64,000 nt of DNA from Paraburkholderia sabiae (GCF_030412785.1 NZ_CP125295.1:3348001-3412000); one strand, 5' to 3'; positions 55,241 to 64,000 are shown, counted from the first letter of the stretch. Numbers and translations: made by a program. Notes: generated from the letters alone by a model not told the origin.

Positions 55241-55914
55241 TCGACGTCGTCCTTCTTGCGCAGCAGATAACCGAGCCCGCGCAGCGTGACGATAGCCGCC
55301 GAGCTTCCATCGAGTTTCTTGCGCAACCGCGACACGTAGATTTCGAGCGCGTCTTCGCTCGGTTGATCGTCGTGCGTGAAGATCGAGTCCATTAGCGCCG
55401 CCTTCGACACCGTCTTGCCCATGCGAAGAATCAGCGTTTCGAGCACGCTGCGCTCGCGCGGCGTCACGTTCAGCGGCACGCCCTTCAGCGTGAACTGACG
55501 CGTGTCGATGTCGAACACGAGATCGCCGCACGACACCTCGTTTGCCGTCGACGCCGTCTGCCGCCGGATCATCACCTTCACGCGCGCGACCAGTTCGCGC
55601 ACTTCGAAAGGCTTCACCAGATAGTCGTCGGCGCCCGCGCCCAGCAGTTCGACTTTTTCATCGATCGAACCGCTCGCCGTGAGGATCATCACGGGCGTCG
55701 CGTCCCCGCGCTGACGCAGCCGGCGCAGCACGTTCTTGCCCGACAGCCGCGGCAGATTCAGGTCGAGCAGCACGACGTCGTAACGATTCGTGCGCAGCAG
55801 CTGGTCGGCGGCTTCGCCGTCCTGCACGGCATCGAGCACGAACGCATCCTGCTCCAGCATGCGCGCGAGCCAGTGCGACAGCGTCGGATTGTCTTCGATC
55901 AACAGCAGCTTCAT
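55237..55914 (-). CDS. TctD-like response regulator
   Basis: 225-aa OmpR-family regulator. Receiver residues are intact ([26 protein letters not shown]); winged helix with TPRERSVLETLILRMG and EIYVSRLRKKLDG. The TctD branch is marked by the GKTVSKAALMDSIF segment. Divergent from the ABC transporter operon at 56120, with a 205-bp promoter region that contains a GTTAA direct repeat, a possible binding site. First gene of a two-gene operon with the kinase. Confidence 0.92.
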   Translation of the reverse strand: MKLLLIEDNPTLSHWLARMLEQDAFVLDAVQDGEAADQLLRTNRYDVVLLDLNLPRLSGKNVLRRLRQRGDATPVMILTASGSIDEKVELLGAGADDYLVKPFEVRELVARVKVMIRRQTASTANEVSCGDLVFDIDTRQFTLKGVPLNVTPRERSVLETLILRMGKTVSKAALMDSIFTHDDQPSEDALEIYVSRLRKKLDGSSAAIVTLRGLGYLLRKKDDVE

Positions 55915-55983
55915 CGGTAAGCGATAGGCATGAAAGGCGTTCGTTCAGCATTGCCGCGCGATTGTATGTCGACGCGATGCTCT

Positions 55984-56000
55984 GTTAAGCATCGGGTTAA
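55984..56000. promoter_or_regulatory. GTTAA direct repeat in the regulator/transporter promoter region
   Basis: Two GTTAA units with 12-base period between the tctD-like gene (-) and the ABC operon (+). Possible site for the TctD-like protein; short and unproven. Confidence 0.3.
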
Positions 56001-56119
56001 CACCCATGTTTTGCTGTCGCCGCCGAAAGCTGGCAGAAGGTTTGAGCTTTCTATAATCGCCGCACTCATTCAAAAATGGCGCCGCGTCGAACGGGGTGGC
56101 GCCTCATTAAAGGAGACTG

Positions 56120-57139
56120 ATGATGCGTACCATCCGCCAGATCGCCGCCGTATCGGGACTCGCCTTCGCCCTCGCCGCCGGCTCCACCGCCGCTCACGCA
56201 GAAAAAATCTCGATCATGGTCGGCGGCGCCGCCAAGATCATCTACCTGCCCGCGAAGCTGACGGAACAGCTCGGCTACTTCAAGGACGAAGGCCTCGATG
56301 TTGAGATCCTTTCTCAACCTGCGGGCGTCGATGCAGAAAACGAACTGCTGGCAGGCGCCGTGCAAGGCGTGGTCGGCTTCTACGATCACACGATCGATCT
56401 TCAGAGCAAGGGCAAGGAAGTGCAGGCGCTCGTGATCTTCGGTCAGGTGCCGGGCGAAGTCGAAATGGTGTCGACGAAGGCATCCGCGACGCTCAAGAGC
56501 ATGGCCGATGTCAAAGGCAAGACGCTCGGCGTGACGGGCCTCGGCTCGTCGACGAGTTTCCTCACGCAATACCTCGCGCAACGCGCCGGCATTCCGTCGA
56601 CGCAATACACGCTGCTGCCCGTCGGCGCCGACAACAGCTTCATCGCCGCGATCAAGCAGGAACGCATCGATGCCGGCATGACCACCGAGCCGACCGTCTC
56701 GCAACTGCTGAAGATGGGCGACGCGAAGGTGCTGGTCGACATGCGCACGCTCGAAGGCACGCGCGCGGCGCTTGGCGGCACGTATCCGGCGTCGAGCTTC
56801 TACGTGCAGCGCGCATGGGCCGAATCGCACAAGGCGGACGCCACGAAGCTCTCGCACGCGTTCGCGAAGACGCTGAACTTCATCGCGACGCACAGCGCGG
56901 AAGAGATCGCCGCGAAGATGCCGAAGGACTACTACGGCAGCAACAAGGATCTGTACGTCGCTGCGCTGAAGTCATCGCTGCCGATGTTCACGAAGGACGG
57001 CAAGATGCCCGCCGATGGTCCCGAGACTGTGCTGAAGGTGCTCGCGTCGTTCAATCCGTCCGTGAAGGGCAAGCATATCGATCTCGCGAAGACGTATTCG
57101 AACGAGTACGTGTCGGCAGTCGCGACGGCATCGAAATAA
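56120..57139 (+). CDS. ABC transporter periplasmic binding protein (NitT/TauT type)
   Basis: 339 aa; ATG 56120 is followed at once by a second ATG at 56123, which has the better spacing to AAGGAG. Signal peptide 1-28 (ends AAHA). The mature protein is of the SsuA/TauA/NMT1 group: VGGAAKIIYLPAKLTEQLGYFKDEGLDVEIL at the start and the GVTGLGSSTSFLTQYLAQRAGI hinge segment. It captures a small organic anion (nitrate, sulfonate, pyrimidine precursor or aromatic acid are possible) and passes it to the permease encoded two genes on. First gene of a three-gene operon. Confidence 0.9.
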   Translation: MMRTIRQIAAVSGLAFALAAGSTAAHAEKISIMVGGAAKIIYLPAKLTEQLGYFKDEGLDVEILSQPAGVDAENELLAGAVQGVVGFYDHTIDLQSKGKEVQALVIFGQVPGEVEMVSTKASATLKSMADVKGKTLGVTGLGSSTSFLTQYLAQRAGIPSTQYTLLPVGADNSFIAAIKQERIDAGMTTEPTVSQLLKMGDAKVLVDMRTLEGTRAALGGTYPASSFYVQRAWAESHKADATKLSHAFAKTLNFIATHSAEEIAAKMPKDYYGSNKDLYVAALKSSLPMFTKDGKMPADGPETVLKVLASFNPSVKGKHIDLAKTYSNEYVSAVATASK

Positions 57140-57190
57140 GCGGCATCGACGGCTCTTAAACACTTTTCGCAACGAAAGAGGCAGCACGCG

Positions 57191-57988
57191 ATGAATCAAA
57201 CCAGGCCGCACGGCGCACCCGCGATCGAGTTGCGCAACGTATCGTGCCGCTTCATTTCACCCGACGGCAAGGCGACCATCGCGTTGCGCGACTTCAGCAT
57301 GTCGGTCGCGAAGGGCGAGTTCGTCGCCGTCGTCGGACCGACGGGCTGCGGCAAGTCCACGACGCTCAGCATGATCACGGGCCTGCTCAAGCCGACGACA
57401 GGTGAAGTGCGCGTGATGGGCGCGCCCGTCGACGGCATCGATCCGCGCATCGGCTTCGTGTTTCAGGCCGATGCCGTGTTTCCGTGGCGCTCGGTGCTGG
57501 ACAACGTGGCGGCGGGTCCGCTGTATCGCGGCCGCTCGAAATCGGCCGCCTACGACGAGGCAAACGAATGGCTGCGCCGTGTCGGGCTCGACAAGTTCGG
57601 CAAGCACTATCCGCATCAGTTGTCGGGCGGCATGAGGAAGCGCGTCGCGCTCGCGCAGACCTTCATCAACAAGCCGGAAATTTTGTTGATGGACGAGCCG
57701 TTCTCGGCGCTCGACATGCAGACGCGCACGCTGATGCAGGATGAACTGCTGCAACTGTGGTCGGGCAATGCGGGCTCCGTCGTGTTTGTCACACACGATC
57801 TCGAGGAAGCGATTGCGCTCGCGGATCGCGTGTTCGTGCTGACGGCGCGGCCCGCGACGTTGAAGAAGGTCTACGAGATCGATCTGCCGCGTCCGCGCGT
57901 CACGTCGGAAATCCGCTACGACCCGCGCTTCATCGAAATTTCGCGCGATATCTGGCACGACCTGCGCGAAGAAGTGCAGATCGGTTAA
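57191..57988 (+). CDS. ABC transporter ATP-binding protein (NitT/TauT type)
   Basis: 265 aa. Walker A GPTGCGKST (about residues 50-58), Q loop VFQADAVFPW, signature LSGGMRKR, Walker B ILLMDEPFSALD and the switch His (VFVTHDLEEAI). The WRSVLDNV segment after the Q loop is typical of the SsuB/TauB group. Drives uptake of the solute bound by the upstream protein. Starts 51 bases after it and is followed 26 bases later by the permease gene. Confidence 0.94.
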   Translation: MNQTRPHGAPAIELRNVSCRFISPDGKATIALRDFSMSVAKGEFVAVVGPTGCGKSTTLSMITGLLKPTTGEVRVMGAPVDGIDPRIGFVFQADAVFPWRSVLDNVAAGPLYRGRSKSAAYDEANEWLRRVGLDKFGKHYPHQLSGGMRKRVALAQTFINKPEILLMDEPFSALDMQTRTLMQDELLQLWSGNAGSVVFVTHDLEEAIALADRVFVLTARPATLKKVYEIDLPRPRVTSEIRYDPRFIEISRDIWHDLREEVQIG

Positions 57989-58014
57989 ATCATTTACGGC
58001 AGGAGCTTTACCGA

Positions 58015-58878
58015 ATGTCTACTACGCCTCAACAGATGATGCCTGCCGGGCTCGATCCGACTTCGCTTGCACAGGTCGAACGGATTGCGCAGAAGCGCAT
58101 CCGTCAACGCAATGCGCTCGTGATCGGGCTGCGCATCGCCGTGCTCGTGCTCGTGCTGGGCGGCTGGGAAGTGTCGGCGCGCATGAAGTGGATCGACCCG
58201 TTCTTCTTTTCGATGCCTTCGCTGATCTTCGAACAGATCGTCGACTGGTTCGTGAACGGCACGTCGCAAGGGCCGCTGCTGACGCAGGTGTGGGTCACGC
58301 TCGAAGAGACGGGTCTCGGCTTCATCATCGGCTCGGTGGCGGGCGTGTTCTGTGGCATCGTGCTCGGCCGCAACAAGCTGCTTTCCGACGTGTTCAGTCT
58401 TTACATCAAGATCGCCAATTCGATTCCGCGCGTCGTGCTCGGCTCGGTGTTCGTGATTGCGCTCGGTCTTGGCATGGCGTCGAAAGTGGCGCTCGCTGTC
58501 GTGATGGTGTTCTTCGTCGTGTTCGCGAATGCGTTCCAGGGCGTGCGCGAAGCGGACCGCTACATGATCGCGAATGCGCAGATTCTCGGTGCGTCGCGCA
58601 GACAGGTGACGACGTCTGTCGTGATTCCTTCGGCGCTGAGCTGGATTCTCGCGAGTCTGCATGTGAGCTTCGGCTTTGCGCTGGTGGGCGCGGTGGTCGG
58701 CGAGTTTCTCGGATCGAAGCAAGGCATTGGTCTGCTGATCTCGACGGCGCAGGGCGCGTTCAACGCGAGCGGCGTGTTTGCCGCGATGATCGTGCTGGCT
58801 GTCGTTGCGCTGGCCGCAGATTATCTGCTGACTGCCGTCGAGCAGCGGCTGCTCAAATGGCGGCCGAATACGAACTGA
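58015..58878 (+). CDS. ABC transporter permease (NitT/TauT type)
   Basis: 287 aa from ATG 58015 after AGGAG. Six membrane helices: one at about 35-53 and five in the BPD_transp_1 domain (residues about 85-270). The EAA loop that touches the ATPase reads ANAQILGASRRQVTTSVVIPSALSWI. Third gene of the operon; a strong terminator follows at 58914. Confidence 0.93.
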   Translation: MSTTPQQMMPAGLDPTSLAQVERIAQKRIRQRNALVIGLRIAVLVLVLGGWEVSARMKWIDPFFFSMPSLIFEQIVDWFVNGTSQGPLLTQVWVTLEETGLGFIIGSVAGVFCGIVLGRNKLLSDVFSLYIKIANSIPRVVLGSVFVIALGLGMASKVALAVVMVFFVVFANAFQGVREADRYMIANAQILGASRRQVTTSVVIPSALSWILASLHVSFGFALVGAVVGEFLGSKQGIGLLISTAQGAFNASGVFAAMIVLAVVALAADYLLTAVEQRLLKWRPNTN

Positions 58879-58913
58879 TCGGTTTCTCGCAGTGGTTGTG
58901 TTTGAGGTAGTTG

Positions 58914-58940
58914 AGCGCCCCCTTGTGGGGCGCTTTTTTT
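58914..58940 (+). terminator. Terminator of the ABC transporter operon
   Basis: AGCGCCCC, loop CTTGT, GGGGCGCT, then seven T in total. Perfect 8-bp stem, 36 bases after the permease stop. Confidence 0.93.
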
Positions 58941-59043
58941 ATTCGCACGACGCCGCGCAACATTACCGAAATGTAATCAGCCCCCGCACCCATGCCGGTA
59001 TGATTGAAACGTCAATCAGCAGCAAGCGAAGCGGAGCACAACG

Positions 59044-59721
59044 ATGCGAATCCTGGTCATAGAGGACGAGCCCAAAACAGCGGCGTATCTGAAGAAAGGA
59101 CTCGAAGAGTCCGGTTATTCGGTCGAAGTGGCGAACGACGGCTCGCATGGCCTTATCCTCGCGCAAGAGGAAGACTACGACGTCATCATTCTCGACGTGA
59201 TGCTGCCGTGGATGGACGGCTGGACCGTCGTGAAGACGCTGCGCGCGACGCGCACCACGCCTGTGCTCTTTCTCACCGCGCGCGACGACGTGAACGACCG
59301 CGTGCGCGGCCTCGAACTCGGCGCCGACGATTACCTCGTCAAGCCCTTTGCCTTCGTCGAACTGCTCGCACGTGTGCGCACGCTCGCGCGTCGCGGGCCG
59401 CCGCGCGAGAGCGAACTGATCCGCATCGGCGACCTCGAGATGGATATCAACCGACGTCGCGTGAAGCGCGGCACGACGCGCATCGATCTCACGCCACGCG
59501 AATTCTCGCTGCTGCAATTGCTCGCGCGCCGCCACGGCGAAGTGCTGAGCCGCACGCAAATCGCTTCGTATGTGTGGGACATGAACTTCGACAGCGATAC
59601 GAACGTGGTCGAAGTCGCAATTCGACGCCTGCGCAGCAAGGTCGACGACAACTTTCCCGTCAAGCTGATTCACACGGTTCGCGGCGTGGGCTACGTGCTC
59701 GAAATCAAGGACGCGGCTTGA
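59044..59721 (+). CDS. Heavy-metal-type response regulator (CusR/IrlR-like)
   Basis: 225-aa OmpR-family regulator. Intact receiver ([58 protein letters not shown]); the last segment is typical of the CusR/CopR/IrlR heavy-metal group. Winged helix with [57 protein letters not shown] precedes the ATG. Its stop overlaps the kinase start by one base (TGATG). Metal efflux genes, the usual targets, are not in this window. With its kinase broken it may be driven by another kinase or be silent. Confidence 0.92.
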   Translation: MRILVIEDEPKTAAYLKKGLEESGYSVEVANDGSHGLILAQEEDYDVIILDVMLPWMDGWTVVKTLRATRTTPVLFLTARDDVNDRVRGLELGADDYLVKPFAFVELLARVRTLARRGPPRESELIRIGDLEMDINRRRVKRGTTRIDLTPREFSLLQLLARRHGEVLSRTQIASYVWDMNFDSDTNVVEVAIRRLRSKVDDNFPVKLIHTVRGVGYVLEIKDAA

Positions 59722-61172
59722 TGCGCGGCCGCTCGATCACCACCACGCTCGCACTCGCATTCGGCGCAACGACGCTCGTCGTGTTCGTGCTGGTGGGTAA
59801 TTTTCTCTATCGCGCGCTCGAACAGCAGATCAGCGCTCAGGACGACATGAGCATCGTGCTGTCGGCGCGTCACGCGCGGCGGCTCGCGCAGGAGATCGAT
59901 ACGTCGCGCGGCATTCGCGAGCATGGCGACCGGATCACGAGCATCGTGCTCGGCAATCCGGGCCTATCGATGGAAGTGTTCGATCCCAACGGACAACTGG
60001 CAATCGAGCACAATCTGGAAAGCACGCTCGGCACGCCCGTCGCCGAAAACGACAACTCGCTGCTGGCGGCCGGCCGCTCGATTCAGCGCGTGCCCGCAAC
60101 GGACCGCATCACGCAAGACGCAATCGTCGAATGGAAGAACAGGACGGGCGCACCGATACGCGGCGTCGCCACCGACGTCAAGCTGCGCGGCGGCGAAATG
60201 GTCAGCATTCTGATCGCACGCAACATGAGCGACCGCTATGAGTTGCTCGATCACTACCGAGACACGCTGAAGATCTAGGGCATCATCGGCGTGCTGCTGA
60301 CGACCGTGCTCAGCTATCTGCTGATTCGCGCAGCGATGCGGCCCGTGCACGACATCGCCGCCAGCGCCGCGGAAGTCACCGTGAACCGGCTACACACACG
60401 CATCGCCGTGAAGAGCGTGCCGCGCGAACTCGAAACGCTGGTGACGACGCTCAACGCGATGCTCGAACGCATGGACCACGGTTTCAAGCAGATGTCGCGC
60501 TTCACCGCCGATCTCGCGCACGACATGCGCACGCCGCTCGGCAACATGCGCGGCGCAACGGAAGTCGCGCTGGCACGTCCGCGTTCCGCCGACGAATACG
60601 AAGCGCTGCTCGCATCGAATCTCGAAGAGTGCGAACGTCTGTCGCGCATGATCGAGAACGTGCTGTTTCTCGCGCGCGCGGAGCATCCGCAGTTCGTCAA
60701 GCACATGCGCGTGTTCGATGCCGTGCAGGAACTGACGCGGATCGGCGAGTACTTCGAAGGCGTCGCGGAAGATGCGGGCGTGCGCATGCGCGTCACAGGC
60801 TCCGCGATGCTCACTGCCGATCTCGAACTCTTTCGCCGCGCAGTCAGCAACCTTCTGGCGAACGCGTTGCGCTACACGCCGCGCGACAAGGAAATCGTGC
60901 TCGACGCGCATGAAGTCGACGACGCCGTGCACATCACCGTGTCGAATGAAGGCGAGCCGATTGCGCCCGAACATCTCGAACGGATCTTTGATCGCTTCTA
61001 TCGCGTCGATCCGTCACGCAGTTCGTTGCCGTCGTCCGGGTCGCCGCAAGGCTCGCCGGGTTCGACGGGGCTGGGCCTTGCAATCGTGCGCACGATCATG
61101 GATCTGCATGGCGGCACCGTACACGCCGAAAGCGACGCGCACGGCACACGTTTCGTGCTGACGTTTCGCTGA
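59721..61172 (+). pseudogene. Heavy-metal sensor kinase (CusS/IrlS-like) with an in-frame amber codon
   Basis: One continuous frame of 484 codons from ATG 59721 to the stop at 61172, interrupted only by TAG at 60276-60278 (codon 186). The first part gives the first membrane helix and periplasmic sensor, ending DHYRDTLKI; the second starts GIIGVLLTTVLSYLLIRAAM, the second helix, then HAMP, HisKA (FTADLAHDMRTPLGN) and HATPase (NLLANALRYTPRD; GSTGLGLAIVRT). The amber falls at the entry to helix two; TGG to TAG is a plausible origin because relatives often have Trp there. Reinitiation at GTG 60291 could give a 293-aa sensorless kinase. Everything else is intact, so the loss is recent, or a suppressor or sequence error is involved. 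Confidence 0.88.
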
Positions 61173-61192
61173 GCGCGCCGCCTGATTGCACG

Positions 61193-61441
61193 TCATTGCA
61201 TCGCGGTACGTGTGTTGTCGCCGCCATGCTGGATCGCATAGAGTTCGGCGTTGCGCTGCACTTCCTCGGCGCTCGGCGGATAGTCGTGTTTCGGTGCAGG
61301 CACGACGCCTTGGCGTTGCGCCTGCACGAGTTCGGCACGCACTTGCGCGCGCGTCTTGCCCGTCGATACGCTTTGCGCCGAAGCGCTCATCGCGACGCAA
61401 CAGGCCACTGCGCCCATCATCAAACAGATCGATTTCTTCAC
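61193..61441 (-). CDS. DUF4148 exported protein (copy 2)
   Basis: 82 aa. Sec signal peptide 1-22 (CLMMGAVACCVAMSASA), then the DUF4148 pattern TRAQVRAELVQAQRQGVVP, a KHDYPPS segment and EVQRNAELYAIQHGG. Periplasmic, function unknown. It lies downstream of, and on the same strand as, the second QseBC pair, with a QseB-type box 178 bases upstream of its start, which mirrors the arrangement at 27 kb. Confidence 0.85.
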   Translation of the reverse strand: MKKSICLMMGAVACCVAMSASAQSVSTGKTRAQVRAELVQAQRQGVVPAPKHDYPPSAEEVQRNAELYAIQHGGDNTRTAMQ

Positions 61442-61618
61442 GGTGTTCTCCTGGTCGAAACATGGATCGATCGGCTTCCGCTTTCATACGTCATCCGTTC
61501 GAACGACGAAGCTGGTGGAACCGATGAAATCATTTTCGTGGGGCGGCCGTGACCTCACACTGACCGTGCGATTACGATTTTGATAACCGTCGAGAGAAGA
61601 AAAATTTCATCGCGTGCG

Positions 61619-61635
61619 TTAAGCATTCGCTAAGC
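61619..61635. promoter_or_regulatory. QseB/PmrA-type box (TTAAGC-N5-CTAAGC)
   Basis: Fifth TTAAGC-type direct repeat with 11-bp period, in the 250-bp gap between the second QseC-like gene and the DUF4148 gene it probably controls. Confidence 0.55.
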
Positions 61636-61691
61636 GCACGCGGCGAAAAATGCAGGACGATGGGGAGGTTGTGCGTGTTTGCGTTGTACCG

Positions 61692-63026
61692 CTATTCGAC
61701 GCGCAGGCCCGCTAGCGTAATGCGCAGCCCGACACCGTTTTCGTTGTCGCTCATGCTGAGTGTCGCGTGATGTCGCTGCGCAATCTTCGACGCGATCGCG
61801 AGTCCGAGACCGCTGCCGTGTTCCTTGTTGCCCGCGCTGCGATAGAAGCGGTCGAACACGCGCTCGCGCTCCGACTCCGGCACACCGGGACCGCTGTCCG
61901 ACACGCAGATGCTGACCTCGTCGCCGCTGCGCGTAAGGATCACATCCACTTTGCCGCCGTGCGGCGTGTAGCGGATCGCGTTATCGATCAGATTGTTGAG
62001 CAGCACTTCGATGCCGTTCGGCTCGGCGTTGACCTTGTACGTATCGTCCGCGCCGCACGAAGGAATGAACTCGAGCCCGAGGTCGATCTGTCTCGCCTCC
62101 GCGAGCATCGAAAAGTCGGCCACCGCGCGCTCGCATAGTCGGCGCAGGCTCACCGGCTCGAAATGCGCGCTGCGTTGCGCGTCTTCGCGCGCCATCGTCA
62201 GCAGTTGATGCACGAGGTGGATCAGCCGGTTCAGGCGTCCTTCAATGCGCTCGAAGGTCTGCTTGTTGCCGACCAGCGATCCATCGCGCTCCGCCGCCTG
62301 CAATTGCAGCTTCAACGCGGCGAGCGGCGAACGCAACTCATGTGCGGCATCGCCGACGAACGTGCGCTGCGATTGCGACGCCTCATTCAGCCGATGCAGC
62401 AGATCGTTGAGTGCATCGACGAGCGGCTGCATTTCGACGGGCAACGTGCCTTCGAACCGCAACGGTTCGAGCGAATCGAACGAACGTGTGGCGAGCGCCC
62501 GCGAGATGCCGCGCATCGGCGCGAGACCGCGACCGACCACGAACAGCACGATCAGCACGATCGCGGGAAGGAACAACGCGAGCGGCCACAGCGTGCGCAA
62601 CGCGAGGTGACGCGCAAGATCCTCGCGCACGGATATCGGCTGCGCCGCCTGCACGAAGCGGTCGCCTTCCTGCACGCCGAAGATGCGCCAGTGATACTCG
62701 TCGTATTCGATCGTGCGCAGACCCGGCGGAAAACGCGGCACGTCGATGTCGGGAAGCGACCGGTACACGCTGCGGCCCGTGCCGTCCCATACCTCGATGA
62801 ACAGACGGTCGTCGGCGAGCCCTTCGAAGTCCGGCCCGCGCTGCGTGAAGCCGTTCGTACCGGCGATGGTCGCGGGCACGGAGAGCGCCACCGTGCGCAA
62901 TTCATAATCGAACAGCTCGGTGGCTTCCATCTGCGCCGTGTAGAAGATCCCGTACGCCGCGACCAACGCCGCGACCGCGAGCCCGGCGATCAGCCAGCCC
63001 AGCAACCAGCGCCGGATCGACGTCAT
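61692..63026 (-). CDS. QseC-like sensor histidine kinase (copy 2)
   Basis: 444 aa, a close paralogue of the kinase at 29901: same start (MTSIRRWLLGWLIAGLAV) and near-identical catalytic blocks (FVGDAAHELRSPLAALKLQL, VEVLLNNLIDNAIRYTP-type, GSGLGLAIASKIAQRHHATL). Two membrane helices flank a periplasmic sensor that differs more than the rest, which suggests a different signal or strength. The ATG overlaps the regulator stop by four bases (63023-63026). Confidence 0.92.
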   Translation of the reverse strand: MTSIRRWLLGWLIAGLAVAALVAAYGIFYTAQMEATELFDYELRTVALSVPATIAGTNGFTQRGPDFEGLADDRLFIEVWDGTGRSVYRSLPDIDVPRFPPGLRTIEYDEYHWRIFGVQEGDRFVQAAQPISVREDLARHLALRTLWPLALFLPAIVLIVLFVVGRGLAPMRGISRALATRSFDSLEPLRFEGTLPVEMQPLVDALNDLLHRLNEASQSQRTFVGDAAHELRSPLAALKLQLQAAERDGSLVGNKQTFERIEGRLNRLIHLVHQLLTMAREDAQRSAHFEPVSLRRLCERAVADFSMLAEARQIDLGLEFIPSCGADDTYKVNAEPNGIEVLLNNLIDNAIRYTPHGGKVDVILTRSGDEVSICVSDSGPGVPESERERVFDRFYRSAGNKEHGSGLGLAIASKIAQRHHATLSMSDNENGVGLRITLAGLRVE

Positions 63027-63685
63027 ACGGCGCGTTTGAGCCGATAGCCGACGCCGCGCACGGTCACGATCTGCTCGGCGCCGATCTTGCGCCGCAGGCT
63101 GTGTACATGGACTTCGATCGTATTGCTGCCCACTTCCTCGCCCCAGCCGTACAGTTTCTCTTCGAGTTCGGTGCGCGTGAACACGCGCATCGGCTCTTCG
63201 ATCAGGGCTTGCAGCAGACTGAATTCGCGCGGCACGAGCGCGAGCGTGTCGCCCTTCAGCGTGGCTTCGTGCGTGACGGGGTTCAAGGTGAGATCGCCAT
63301 GCGCGTAGACGGGATTGGTCTGTCCCGTGCGACGGCGCAACAGCGCGCGCACGCGCGCAGCAAGTTCGTCGAGATCGAAGGGTTTGACGAGGTAATCGTC
63401 AGCGCCGGCATCGAGTCCGGCGATACGGTTTTCGACGGCGTCGCGCGCAGTGAGAATGATCACGGGCGCGCCGCCGCCGCGCCGCCGGTAACGGTTGAGC
63501 ACGTCGATGCCGTCGGCTTTCGGCAGGCCCAGATCGAGCAGCACCAGATCGTAGACATCGTGCGCCAGAGACAGCTCGGCTTCGCGTCCGTCACGCGCCC
63601 AGTCGATCGCATAGCCCGCGCCGCGCATCGTATCGAGGACGGGCTCGCCGATCATTTCGTCATCTTCCACCAGCAGCAAACGCAT
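63023..63685 (-). CDS. QseB-like response regulator (copy 2)
   Basis: 220 aa, same length as and closely similar to the regulator at 29242 (MRLLLVEDDEMIGE, DWARDGREAELSL, LGLPKADGIDVL shared). Intact receiver ([23 protein letters not shown]) and winged helix ([28 protein letters not shown]). The recognition helices are so alike that both regulators probably bind the same TTAAG-type boxes. First gene of the operon; upstream only a single TTAAGC half-site is seen. Confidence 0.92.
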   Translation of the reverse strand: MRLLLVEDDEMIGEPVLDTMRGAGYAIDWARDGREAELSLAHDVYDLVLLDLGLPKADGIDVLNRYRRRGGGAPVIILTARDAVENRIAGLDAGADDYLVKPFDLDELAARVRALLRRRTGQTNPVYAHGDLTLNPVTHEATLKGDTLALVPREFSLLQALIEEPMRVFTRTELEEKLYGWGEEVGSNTIEVHVHSLRRKIGAEQIVTVRGVGYRLKRAV

Positions 63686-63769
63686 GGCGTCATGTCTCCG
63701 TCAATCGCCGCGATTGTTCAAACCCGCAGCTTAACGCGCCCCAAGGCGTTTCTGCTCGATGTACGTCCG

Positions 63770-64000
63770 TCAACTCGCGCCCACGCGCCGCGTCGTCGCG
63801 GCAGGCAAGGCGTCGCAATTCTCGCAGCGGCCGAAGATCACGAGACTGGAGCTCGTGTAGTGGAAGTGGTGATCGGCGGCGATTCTGGCCTGCTGCTGTT
63901 CGAGGCCGGGATCGTACGCATCCTGAATGCGGCCACAGCGGCTGCAGACGAGATGGTAGTGACGCTGACCGCGATTGAGCTCATAGACGATGCGCGCATC
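63770..64000 (-). CDS. Fur-family regulator, C-terminal part, cut by the window edge
   Basis: 76 residues up to a TGA at 63770-63772 on the minus strand. They read as the dimerisation/metal domain of a Fur-type protein: IVYELNRGQRHYHLVCSRCG, then HHFHYTSSSLVIFGRC and CENCD. The two C-X2-C pairs (CSRC, CENC) are the structural zinc ligands and the HYHLVC and HHFHY segments carry metal-binding His. Whether it is Fur, Zur or PerR cannot be said without the N-terminal half. It precedes the QseB-like gene on the same strand, 84 bases away. Confidence 0.85.
   Translation of the reverse strand, partial: DARIVYELNRGQRHYHLVCSRCGRIQDAYDPGLEQQQARIAADHHFHYTSSSLVIFGRCENCDALPAATTRRVGAS

Noticed and set aside
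53711..55270. 519-aa open frame on the plus strand, opposite the TctE-like kinase
   Set aside because: Same type of basic low-information composition; the kinase on the other strand has all motifs.

Overview
The window reads as a high-GC betaproteobacterial chromosome, most likely Paraburkholderia or a close Burkholderiaceae relative. The reasons are the rpsU-yqeY-dnaG-rpoD order with a long Lys/Ala/Ser-rich RpoD N terminus, two DUF4148 proteins, a BaeSR/QseBC/TctDE/IrlRS set of two-component systems, and an xseB-ispA-dxs operon beside folE2. Genus assignment is inference from gene content.

Layout. 0-9 kb: a small coupled minus-strand gene group, a BamA-type outer-membrane insertase paralogue, an orphan response regulator with a degenerate receiver, baeSR, an H-NS-like protein, two unknown genes, and a divergent HTH regulator with an unusually good promoter. 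A 53-residue secreted four-cysteine peptide gene lies at 8871-9032. 9-20 kb: an acyl-CoA dehydrogenase with an AraC regulator; a GntR regulator facing a C4-dicarboxylate uptake, D-tartrate dehydratase-like and fumarase/adenylosuccinate-lyase-like operon across a perfect palindromic operator; a secreted phosphoesterase; and sotB. 20-27 kb: an AhpD-like protein, an AraC regulator, and an iron-starvation FecI-FecR-TonB receptor set with a Fur-box-like site and a twin-arginine exported partner.

27-31 kb and 61-64 kb hold two copies of a QseBC-type two-component system, each near a DUF4148 exported protein. Five TTAAG direct-repeat boxes with 11-bp period sit in the surrounding intergenic regions and suggest a local regulon. 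31-39 kb is the macromolecular synthesis region: a tRNA gene with a CAU anticodon but a long class II variable arm, tandem terminators, rpoD, dnaG, yqeY and rpsU, then a flavoprotein and tsaD. Between tsaD and folE2 lies a 653-bp imperfect palindrome of repeat-element type.

40-48 kb: folE2, dxs-ispA-xseB (tetrahydrofolate/queuosine precursor and isoprenoid synthesis, exonuclease VII), an orphan Rieske oxygenase, an IS4-family element with a broken transposase inserted exactly into a terminator hairpin, and a sulfurtransferase. 48-59 kb: a Leu/Glu-type dehydrogenase divergent from an Lrp regulator, a membrane GGDEF-EAL protein, an AspT-type transporter, TctDE-like regulators, and a divergent nitrate/sulfonate-type ABC transporter. 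59-64 kb: a heavy-metal-type response regulator whose sensor kinase carries an in-frame amber codon, a DUF4148 gene, the second QseBC pair, and the C-terminal part of a Fur-family regulator running off the right edge.
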